NCBI GenBank assembly: GCA_008360975.2
Contig: CM039182.1
Coordinates: forward strand, 20,680,324-20,744,323
DNA: 64,000 nt
Direction of reading: 5' to 3'
Origin: Lichenostomus cassidix
Taxonomy: Eukaryota; Chordata; Aves; Passeriformes; Meliphagidae
The position numbers and the translations under genes are program-made. The stretch's first letter is position 1. Each line of letters opens with the position of its first letter. The notes under the pieces are model-generated. The model was not told the origin of the DNA. It did no database searches and worked only from the letters and a program-made list of their open reading frames with translations. This document shows, in pieces, positions 40,955-52,900 of this stretch.

Positions 40955-43900
40955 GAGAAAATGAAAGAGTAAAAGAGCAAAACTTCTCTCTGCATAGGGA
41001 ATGTACCCTGGAGTTAAAACTCACTGTCTTGTACATTCATTCACAAGCAGCGGGACAGTTTGTGCATTTCTGTCTCCTTAGTGAACAGGTAAAACAATCC
41101 TACAATGAAAAGGGAACAGAACTCCATGAGGCAAAAGGAGGAAATTGCCTAAATAGAAGGAAAGGGAAGAATACATCGGAATTTGAGTTCTACTTTAATT
41201 TATTCAAAAGAGAGAGCTTTGATTTACTTCAAAACATCAAGTGGAAAATAAATATTTTGGTTTGCAAGACTGAAGTTCATTACTTATAAGAAACAAGCAA
41301 GAGGCTGAGTAGTGTCTTGAAATCTGATTCCTTTTCTGACGTGGATTTTGCTGTGCAATTATGTACCCCATAGAGAGAGAGATGTCCTGGCACTTTTATT
41401 TAAACTATTTTCTTCTCTAAAAAATGCCATAAAGCACAAACAAGGTTGGAATGCCAGATATATATTATCAAAGTCTGTATTTTAGCTTTATGGAAAGTAG
41501 GACCAATATACAAATTGGAGAGCAGTTTATTCTAACAAAGTTTTGGTATAATTTTTATATTTTAAATGGTTTTTGTACTTTTACACTGAAAACAATGGCC
41601 ATAGAGGATTACATAAAAGTTCAAATAATGTTTGATGGGAATCTGCATTAGTTTACAAACAAATTAGAGCTGCTCTTAATTTTAGCAATCTGTAACCAGA
41701 AAGTCTGGATCAAAGCAGTATTACTCTTTACTCCTCAGGAGTCAGTCACTGGGAATGCTGACCTCCTCTGAATGTTTCCATTTGACTGATGCTACCCAGA
41801 TGTGATAACAGCAAACTGTGACAGCAATAGAAACTTAGTGTTCATGAGGCAAGGAAGTCCACACTCGCTTGGAAAAAAAAATCCAAATTTAGTGTCATTA
41901 ATCCCATGATTGAAGTCTAAGTCTGTAATTACATCACTTATCTTCATTGATTTGAACCTGCAAACCTTTCTTTATATGAATGGGCTGTAGTCATAGGAAT
42001 GGCCTTTTCAAGTAAGTGAAACTACCTTTATAACTAAGGATTTGCAACAAGAAAAGACAGTAGGAGTGAGAGCACTAGATTTTAAACATAGGGATCTCTT
42101 TTCACTGCTAAGTGTTTTTAAGAGAGTAAACACTCTCTGGATAGGAGAAGGAAGAAAATAAGAAAAGAAGAAACAGTTGACCTTGGTTCTTTTTCCCCAA
42201 ATACTCTGTCACGCAAAAGTCACAAGTTTGAAGAGTCATAAAAATAAATTTTATTATAACAAAGCTTGTCTTGTTCATTAACACTGCCTTCCTCCAATGC
42301 ATGAAACAAACTTGTAGTCTATTCAGATACTTCTATCTACACAGATAACAAAATTGTACAAGGAATTTACATGATATTCTGAGCCAAATAAAGTTGTATC
42401 ATCTTGTTCATCATCATAGGATTCTTTAAAGGCAGCTTGAGTTAATTAAACATGTGATGAGCTCAAATAATATCAAACATAAATACCAGTGTCCTACAAG
42501 ACTGAAGAGTGGCACTAGGAATCCAATTTTGTAATGTTCAGTGGCATCACATCTTAACTGTGGGCCTTGTGTATTGAGTACTGTGATAATATAGAGTTCT
42601 GATAAATAACCTTTGTTAACACTTGTATGTATTTTTTCCAGTTCTAACAAGATAAATCCCACCAGCAACTTAGTGAACCTCCATATCAACATCAGCGCTG
42701 TGACTCAAGTTCAGATCAGAGGGTAAGTATTCAACTATTTCAACTCATAATGATAACTACATTTTTATGGAATCTTACTGCATATTATAACCCCTTGTAG
42801 TGAATCTTTTGGCAGATTACAAACCCAAATGCCTTACCCATCTAGGACATCTGGGTCACACCCCTGCAAGCCTTGTAGGATGGAGCTACTACAGACTTAT
42901 TGAGTGTCTGTGCAAAGACAGCAACCTGTAGAATCTCACACCGTAATAACACCCATCAGAGCCCACACTTTATTTGGGCATTCAAATTGTGCATGGATGT
43001 TGCTAATATAAAATGCCTGTTCATATGTGTGGGCCCTCTTGTGCAACCACTTGGACACTTAATGCTGAATACCAAACAGAATCTGCTGCTTTTATGGCTG
43101 GAAATGTGAAACACATTATGACGAGGGATATACTAATAGAGAGCAGAGTGAGGCCTTTGGAAAAAGGATGAGTAAGGAATGAGTTAGGATAAAAAGTCAA
43201 CCAGCTATTGCTGTAGGTATATTTTGCCTGAAGCAAATGCCTGTTCACTTGCACAAAATATATCAAAACTAAACAAGTACAGGATATGATCAAAGATGAT
43301 CATTTCTATCTCTGTTTTCACATTGAGCTTGGTTTTGGAAACTATAAAATGCAGTTAGGTGATAATTGCCAGCTGAACATGAGCCAGCACTGTGCCTAGG
43401 CGGCCAAGGCCAATGGCATTGTGGCTTGAATCAGACATAGTGTGGCCAGCAGGCATTGATCATCCTGCTGTACTTGGCACTGGTGAGGCCATACCTCAAA
43501 TACTGGGATCGTTTTCAGGCCCCTCACTACAAGAAGGACATTGAAGTGCTAGAGCAAGTCCAGTGAAGAGCAAGCTGATGAAGGGTCTGGAGCACAAGTC
43601 TGATGAGGAGCAGCTGAGGGAGCTAGGGGTGTTTAGCCTGGAGAAAAGAAGACTCAGGAAGACCTTATTGCTCTCTACAATTAACTGAAAGGAGGTTGTA
43701 GTGTGGTGGGGATCCAGCTCCTCTCCCAGACACCAAATGTCAGGACAAGATGAAATGGCCTCTAATAGCACCGGGGGAGGTTCAGTTTAGATATTAGGAA
43801 AATCTTCTTCACAGAAGGAGTTGTCAAGCATTGGAAGAGGCTCCTCAGGGAAGTGGTAGGATCACCATCCTAGGAGATACTGAAAAGACATGTAGATCTG

Positions 43901-46900
43901 ACACTGAGTGACATGATTAAGTTGTGAACTTGACAGTAGGACTCAATGATCTTTAATGGTTTTTCCAACCTAAATGATTCTAAGATTTCGTAAGATTATC
44001 ATACTACCCTGTAAAATCTTGGAACTAGACTCCTATCCTGGCATCCTGGAACAAGTCAGGAGGATGTCTTTTTAAAGCAAATAATTGCCCCCAACACTTT
44101 TTATCTGGGATATTAGACTTCCTGCATCTCCTCTTATGAAACTACAGCACAAGACCTTAACCATTATCAGCTCTGCAAGGGTTGAACAGGAGCTAGAAGG
44201 CCCAGATCCACTTCCACAGTCAGGCCATGAGGCTTGGCTGATGCAAGAGGCATAGATGTTTCTTATGTGATTGCACCTCAAGGGGCTGCCTTAGGTGTAA
44301 ACAAATAAAAATGTATTTATTTATGATTTTTTTAATTTATAAAAATGTATTTATTGTTGTCACTTCTGAGACAATATGACTACCTAGTGCTAGCAATAAG
44401 TCAAATAATTTTGTAGATCACAGAGAACATGTTTTCTGCTCTAATATTCAATCTCTCTGCTCTAATATGCAGTCTAAATCAAACAGATTTTTAAAGGGTT
44501 TTCATCATATTTTGTAAATGTATTCCAGGTTAAGAAGACTAACCCTAAAGCTAGTCAGGTGCTAAAAAAAGGGCTGGCACTCAGAGACTGTGTGGATATA
44601 TGTTAATGATTTTATTTCTGGAAAGGAGCATTTTAAAGACATGTCTAATAAGAACAAAAGTGAGAATATGATTTCATTTTCTGTACCTGGTGGTGATCTA
44701 AGGAAATGAGCTGGATAGGAATAAAGGTGAAAAATACAAAAAGTGTAATGCAGAAGGAGAAGCAGAGGCTTCTTCAGAAGTAAGAATCAAAAGTGTTACT
44801 TAATGGGCTACGGATGCGTGAGAAAATGTTGGGAGCCAGCAGCTGCTAGGTGCTGCCATGGATGAACACCCAGGCTATGGACTGTGGAGTTTCTGACTGA
44901 AATAGTTATGGTTACATACACAGGACTTCTCAGGAAAGGTTGCTTCGAGTGCTGTGGATTCTGTTATTTTTAGTGAAGTTTCTCCTCACTTTCATAAAAA
45001 AAATCTTACAACCTTTTTATTGTTTGCCAACCTTTTGGAAACTTTGCCTCCATCATGTTCTTTCTGTGCCATAGTGTGCTCTCTTTAATGAAAACTTCTG
45101 TAACAGGTAAATAGATAGACCAGAAAATGACCACAAAATCCTCAGTTTGTATGAGCTTGGTGACGAGTGGAAAAAGTTGCTTGAGTTGCTGCCTGCAGTG
45201 CTAAGAAACAGATTATTAAATACAGGGGAATTACTTAATTGAGTGACTTCCAGTTTCTTTCCTAATTATTTTAGTTTTCTTGTTAACTATAGCATCTGTG
45301 CACAAAGGAAACATTGCTGACTGCTTTGTTGACAGAATTTGCTAATTACTCAGAGATGCTAAAACATGCAGTTCCAAGGGAATTGCTCACTATTTCCTAG
45401 ATAAAAATAAAAGAGAGACTATGTCCACATTTGGACTGGAAAATATCTTGCATTAGTTTATCTACCGCTCTTCACAGAGCTGCACAAAGTGGAACTGTAT
45501 GAATTGTACATTTTACTGAGGAAAAGTAAGTAGTTATGAAATTGTGCATGTGCATACATACGTATATAACTTGCACAGTGGAACCATGCAAATACTTCCT
45601 CTGTGAGAAAGGAAGAAGTCTTCTTCAATACCCTTTTCAAAAGAAAATTAACATTGCTCCTTAGATAGTTCAATAAGCAGTTGCTTTGATAACTAAGATT
45701 TGATTATTCTGCTTACCTTTTTTCTTCTATAAAAATGTGGGAGTTTTAGTAATGTCATTGTTATTTCCTGCTGCTGAAAGAGTGCTAGAGGAATGAGGGA
45801 TTCAGAAAGGAATTAATTTGGATTGAGAGGATTTGGAGCTGGCAGAATTTTTATTGCATATCCCTCATAAGCCTTTTCTGTGGACCATACTTCATCGATC
45901 TTATTTTTCAGTGCTCTTGTTTGATGACAATTGTCACCTAAAAGTCTAGGAAAAATCCTTGTCTAATAAATCACGCAGGTGTTAAAAATATTCTCAGTTA
46001 AATGCAAAATAAAATAGTGAAAAGAGTGGACTCGTTCTTCATTTGACCTAATTTTGCTACTTTCATGTCAACAGCAGAAGTCCTCAAAATAACTGTAAAT
46101 TTTATTTCTGTTAAAATTCTGTTAAAATAAATGTTCTTATATACTTTAGAATAATTTTAATTTGGTGTCTAAATTTCTACTTTGCATTTTGTAATGCTAT
46201 GGATAAGAATGATACTTCCCTGGCAGTGCAATAAGTGAAAACACTGAGTTTTAAAACCTCACACCTTCTTCTTTTTGTCTATGTACAATTTCTGATTTGC
46301 AATTTTCTGTGGTAGCTTAAGGGTCTATGTGTCTTGGCTTTTCTAACAACAACCTAAAGTTTGTATTCTCCAACAACAATCAATAATTAAAATTCATATT
46401 GGAAACAAGATGATTTGTGAAACTAAGGCTAAGTACTTAATCAGAAATTACTTTTTAAATGAAAATGTTTATACTCTTTTATTGTTAGGTTGGCATGTGA
46501 ATTTGTCCTCTGTTAGGACCTGTTAGTACAAACTGCTGGTCTTTTGATGTCTGAGGAAGCAGTAAGAGTTAGCAGGATAATCCAGAATACACCAAATTTC
46601 ACAAAGAGTTGTACTTCAGCTGGATGGTATTAAGTTGCTCTTCTCTGGGATTTCTTGCTGCTTTGAGAAGCTGTATACTGTAGAAAATTTTCTTGCAGCC
46701 ATTTCATTCATTGTATAAGACATAAGAGCTGTAATCAAGAACAGTTTGTTTCTTCCAGTAGTGTTTTTTCAGCATTTGCAACAAATCCATCCAATCTTTT
46801 ATTCAAGGGGCAATCTGCAGCACAGCCACTGGAAAATGATTAGCATCAGTGCCTAGAAGTCCATCATCTTATTTAAATGTTACATTGAAAAAAAAAAAAT

Positions 46901-49900
46901 TATTGTTTTATAACAGTTTTATGTCAGCAAAATTCCAGCTTTGGCAGAACCAGCACTGAAATTTTTTGGATTTTCTTTCAGTTAAAGACTCCATAAACCA
47001 GCGAAACTGAGTGAGAGTTGGCCCTTGCAAAGAAAGGGTAATACGTACTTGTCGCTGTTGAGCCGCTAGCAGAGAAGAGATCCCGGATTCTCAGCGTGGC
47101 ATAGAAAAAGCACTTTATTATTTTGAATCCAACTTATATAGACTTTTCAGAGGTCACCCAGATTGGTCAGTCAGAAACCTCCCCCTAGGCCTGATTGGCC
47201 AGGCCTGAACTGTCCAAATCTCGAGACACTGTTTTAACAACATCCAAATTTTATCTTTGTTTATAAAACACAGGAGGAAGTTCTCATGGGAAAGACCTGT
47301 GCTAGCCACACATACTGTACTTGTAGACGACAGATGTCTGTGCCAGAATTCACCTACCATGCTAAAAGAAATTCTTGGGATCTGATTTCCAAATTCTGAA
47401 CACCTGAGCAAGGTTAAGTTGGCATCTGAATGGGACCGGTGCAATGAACTTCCAATTTTTATGGGAAATGAAATGTTTGTGATTCAAATTCAAATGTTAG
47501 CAGAAGACTACTTTCTTAAGGTCAGACAGAGAAGGGAAGAAAAAATAAAATAGCGAACGGGAAGAAAGATGCCAAATATTAAATCACGGTTTTCTTTGTT
47601 TATGTTTAATTTATGTGTTGCAAGTTGCAACAGCATTTCAGTGAATGCTTTAGCTGCCACTTCATTTGCAAAGCTATTGGAAAGCCTAGAGCACTCTTTT
47701 AGGCTCTAGTCCTGAATTTTGTTTCTCAATACACCAATTTCCATTGACTTTATGGAAGTCACAGTATCTGTGTTTCCTGTCTGTAAAATGAGGTAGGCTA
47801 CTTTGCAAGGTTTTTTAAAGGAATAATAACACGTCATAGAACCTGTTAGAACAGGTAAATATCCAAAAATGTATTCTAGGGAAGAATGATGCATAGCATT
47901 AAACACCTACAGGTTTCAAATGGAAATGGGAAAATATATTTATTTACTCTATTTTTGTCAATAATGTATTTAGATATCTCATCAGTGAGACTGGTATAAA
48001 TGCCTAACAGCTTGGATTCCTCTCTCCAAATTGGGCTACTCCCTTACCTGGAAAGGACAGTGCATCAGAGGAAGTATGAAACTATATGCACACCCTCATT
48101 CATCTGCAAGGATTGGGTAGTATTTTATGGAGGCATTGTAGCATTCACCTCACCTAATTCTAATTAAGGTGCCCAAATAACCAGCTTTTGAGGGCTCAGT
48201 TTTCTATAATATTCTTCCTTTCTTTCTAAAAGTAATGCAGTCAGTCACTGGTAGCAGTTACTGTTTTAACCTGTTTTGTATATTACAGAGTGTCTCACCC
48301 CCCAACAATTATTTTGCCACTTCACAACTGGGAACCCAAAGATGAACCTACAAAAGAAGAAGAAGTTGGTCCTTTAGTAGAACACATCTATGAGGTAAAA
48401 ATCATATATTTTGCCACAGGACCTCAAGCTGGCCCCATTGAATTCATGATGGATTTGGTTTATTGTCTTTATCTGTAGCTAGATAAAGCCACAAATGTAA
48501 ATACTCTAACTTTAGCACAAGACCCACATTTAATCTGGGCATTTGTAACTCCATTATCTGTTCATGTGAGTGGAGGAGATACTAGTTTATGCTGGGAGTC
48601 TGTCTTTGATACTTAAGGGATATATACTTAAGGGATATATAAACATTTTGGGTGTTTGACAAGAATTAAAAACAGTCCTTATAAGTTCCTTATAATCAAT
48701 TTCAAATATCTTCTCCTTAGAAGCTGTGCATGCTGTGCACAGGAAAAAATGTTTTCTTTGACATTTAGCTAACTGAAAAAAATAATGTAGACATACATGT
48801 AACTTGTTACCTCAGAAAATGTTCTATTGAAAATAACTCTTAATGTTTGAAGTACACATATTTTTAGTTATATTGTTGGTGGTTTTTTCCCTATGGATGA
48901 TTCATGAATTAAAAGAGAAGAGTTCATCTTAGAAAAAGGGCATTGTGTGAGTGAGCTACATGGAATAGGAGCCATCCTTAGAATCTGATGGATGGCCTTT
49001 ATTCTAGAGGGTAAAACAGAGGGCTTCACATATGGTTATAATTCACAAGCTAGCACTCAAGAAAATATAAGCAACAGAGCTGAATCAGCAGTGTAAGGTT
49101 ACAATTTGCATGACATACTAAAGCGTAGTGAATAAAATTGTAAAATACAAATTATCATTTGTGAATTCCTCATCTTAATAGATTTCTCTAAACTGAAAAA
49201 TACCTAATGAATCTTCCTGTCTCAAGCATTTGGGTTGTTTGTGAAAATATATATGCAACCTCAAATGTATTAAAATAATTACAGTGATTAGTTACAGTTA
49301 TTAAGGGAACCACTTTCACGGTTTATATCAGCAGAGCATTAAAAAGACCAAACACCCTTCCAGAAGATGTAAGATCGAAAGTGGTTTTTATTTAGTTCTA
49401 ACTAAAGGTCATCAGTCATAAAAATTCTGCGAATTTAACAAAAGGAGGTTCTCACATCTCTAGACACTGTAAAGGTCCATGGTGTTCAGTTTCTTCAGCT
49501 CTTCATGCCCAGTGATAACACATGTCCAGACTCCCTGTTCCCATCAGTTATTTTCAAACTGTAAACTAATATAAGGAAACTATTTTAATAGCTTAGATTT
49601 CTTAACTTTTATTTTTCCTATCTTTGCTCATTTTCCTCAGAGAAAAATAATGTCCTAGGATGTTAATTTGGGAAAACTAATTCCTTTAGTTCTTTTGAGG
49701 AAATTCAGATTGAGAGTGTTGAAGATACAGTTCTTAACCAAAGAAGGTGGTTTAAGTTCTGGTCTACCTTCTATTCCTGTGCCCTGAAAAGTGATCCTTT
49801 TGTATTCTGACGTTTTGGCTACTCTTCTCAAGTATGATCTGTTACTGTTCATTGTTCATATTTATATAGGGTTTATTTGTTAGTGGGTTTTGGGTTAGTC

Positions 49901-52900
49901 TTTTTCGATACTTTTTTAGATAATTTCAACTCTTCATATGTGGGAAAAAATGGGAAAGGTGATGGATTTCCTGAATACAGACTTAGACAGAAAAGAGTGC
50001 TCTCCCAGATTTGCCATTACTTTTGTGATTAATGTGGAGAGGTTCTTTTCTCCTACCTGCCACAGATTCTCCATCAATAATGATATTAATAATCTATACA
50101 TCCTTCCCTAAATACTTCAAGGCTGTGGCCAATAAGAATTTGAAAATATCTGAGTGGTTGTTGCAGTTTTTTGTTGCTATTTACTGCCTTGGAGAGTACT
50201 GATGATATTTCTTTGACAGCTGCACAATATAGGACCAAGTGCCATCAACAATACAGTTCTCCATGTTGGTTGGCCTGTGTCCAGTAGAGAAGAATTTCTT
50301 CTTTATATTCTTCACATTCAGACACATGGACCATTGCACTGTCAAACAAGCTCTCCTATTAACACAATGCAAATAAAGGTAAGTATTTTATTTTCTTCCC
50401 TTTCTTCATTTTGATTGGGGTTTTTTGCCTACACTTCACAGTGGAATGGAACTTTTGGGGAATTTTTTAACAACCCAAGATCATTTTCCTGGGGAAGAAG
50501 CAAGATATAAATAGTCTGTAATGTTTCTAATGTGGCAGTGGTGTTGCACGGTACGTATTTGGTTTCTGTACTCTTTTTATGAGGAGAAGGCTGCACTCAA
50601 TCCCACTGTGGATGCTACCAACAGATGTGTTAAAAAGCGCCCTGTCCCAATACCAACCACTGAGGAGCACCACGCATCACTGGTCTCAAATAGAACATTG
50701 AGCCATTGACCGCAATTCCTTGAGTGTGATCACACAGCTCATTCAGCCCGCTCATCTGAGTGCTCCGTCAGATCCATGTCCTTCCAGCACAGAGACCAGG
50801 ATGTCATCTGGGATGGTGGCAAATGCTTTGTCTAGGTGCAGGTAGATGAAGTCAGTTATTCTTTCCTTATCCACCAACAGTGTGACCCTGTCATAGAAGG
50901 CCACCAAATCTGTCAGGCACAATTTGCCTTTAGTGAAGCCATATTGGCTGTCACCAATTGCCTCCTCATTTCCATGTGCCTTAGCACTGTTTTCAGGAAG
51001 ATCTGCTCCGTTATTGGGCTGGGCATGAAAGTGAGACTGACTGGCCTGTGGTTCTGCAGGTTTTCCTTTTTTACCCTTTTTAGAAATGGATGTTGTGTTT
51101 CCCCTTTTGCAGTCAGTGAGAATTTCACCAGACTCCCACAACTTCTCAGGTAGGAACTGTGTCTTAGCCAGTTTATCCACCAGTTCCTCAGAGCCCATGG
51201 ATGCATCTCATCAAGTCTCATGGACTTGTGCAGCTATAGATCCTTTAGATATTCTCAAATCTGACCTTCTAATGTAGTAGGTAGTCCTTCGTTCTCCCTT
51301 CTATGATTTGGGCAGTGTGCCTGCAGCATTTGCCAGTGAAGACTGAGGCAAAAAAGTCACTGAGTACCTCTGCATTCTCAACATCCTGGGTAACCAGGTC
51401 TCCTGTTTCCTTCAGAAGAGCTCTTACATTTTCCCTCATCTTCCTTTGAATATCCATAGAAGCTTTTTGTGTTGTCTTTGACATCCTTGGCCATACTTAA
51501 TTCTGTCAGGGCTTTAGCTTTCCTAATCCGATCCCTGGCTGCTTGGACAATTTCCTGTATTAAGGTCTATGTTTGTGATGGCAAATCCCCCTCAAAAGAG
51601 CTTGGTTTGGCTCAAAGTCAGGAGATTAAGCAAAACACAGCTCTACATACTATCCCATCAAAAACAAGGTATCCAGTTTATAAAGTATAACTGATTCCAG
51701 ACATGTCTGGAGTAAACAACAACACCTCTCAAATTTAACTAGTAACCTATTAAACATCTTTCAGAGAGAGCTGCATTCCAAGTGCTAAAAGTGCATACCA
51801 GAAGAGGTTTGAGTTTGGTATATTTGGTGAAAGGAAAGACATCTTTCTAGTGACAAGGAGTGCTCACAACCTCAGGAGCTACAAGTCAAGTCTCTAGCCT
51901 AAGCAGACATACAATACGTACATAAAAGACTAGAGAAAAATTGATGTCTACCAAATACATTATGGCTAGATTTTTGTGTTTCATCCAGGAAACTAGAGAG
52001 GGGTTGAAATTCCACCCTTTTATTTAGTTTCTTTAGAGGAAGAAAAAGCAAATGAGTGATAGGACACAGAAGATGGAAAATGTCTGTCCATTTTATACCC
52101 AAAGCCCAGGAATATTGGAGACAGAGAATTTTTTTCTAGATATCTTTTCTACCTTGTTTTCCCCTCTTTTTCAAAAGTGGCAAGGAGGAAGAAGTTGAGG
52201 TGCTTCCTTTGTGCTTGCAAGCCTAGCTTCTCAAGCTCACTGTTCCAATCAGATTGCAAGTACGTAAAAAGGAGTTCAGCATACTCCCAGTATAGCCACT
52301 GTGTTCTTTCTTAAGTTTGAATTAAGAATCCGGGTAGAATACTGCCACAATCCTTACTGACATTATCAGGCAATGTATATTTTCATTATTAATTTTTTTT
52401 TTCCGTTTGCTCTTCCTTCTCCTACTTCATAATGATTGCATCTATTACATAAACAAGACTAAATTCTTGTGAAGCTTGTGAGAAATTTTCCTGTAATAAC
52501 AGTCCATCTGTTGTGGCAGAATATGGCTTTAGGTGTACAATCATTATTGCAAGAATTTAAACATCCTTTCCTTATTTCAGTTTTTCAAAGCATTGAACAG
52601 CATGAATACACAAATCAGGTTTCAAATATCTAACACTTATCTATTGCTCCAGATGGGAAGAGGACACAAAGAGAGCTTCCTTCGAGTTTTGTATAAACAG
52701 CAGGATGCTTAGCTCAAATTTCCAAATAAGGCTAAGGATATTAAAAGCCTGACTTCTCTTGGATATCTGAACCTAGCTCTTTTAGGGCACTCAAGCATTT
52801 CCCCTCTGAAATCACTCAGATTGTCAGTTTCAATCAAAGCACTATATTCCTCCCCATTACTGAATTTCTTGTCTTGTAAAAAGGTTTTCTTTGGGCTTTG

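Larger units (their letters stand above)
39619..42641 (+). other. ITGA8 intron, 3.0 kb
   Basis: Non-coding. It contains a perfect 24-bp tandem duplication at 40101-40148 and an AAAAC array at 40926-40952. The interval around 40200-40620 is more GC-rich than its surroundings but was not identified. Confidence 0.8.
42723..48288 (+). other. ITGA8 intron, 5.6 kb
   Basis: Non-coding. It contains a CR1 fragment (43372-43992, + strand), a 21-bp near-duplicate (44436-44475), an 11-bp tandem repeat (46106-46127) and a solo LTR (47050-47312, - strand). Confidence 0.82.

Noticed and set aside
47154..47444. A 96-codon - strand open frame
   Set aside because: It overlaps the solo LTR and its flank. LTRs are not coding here, and no retroviral protein motif is present.
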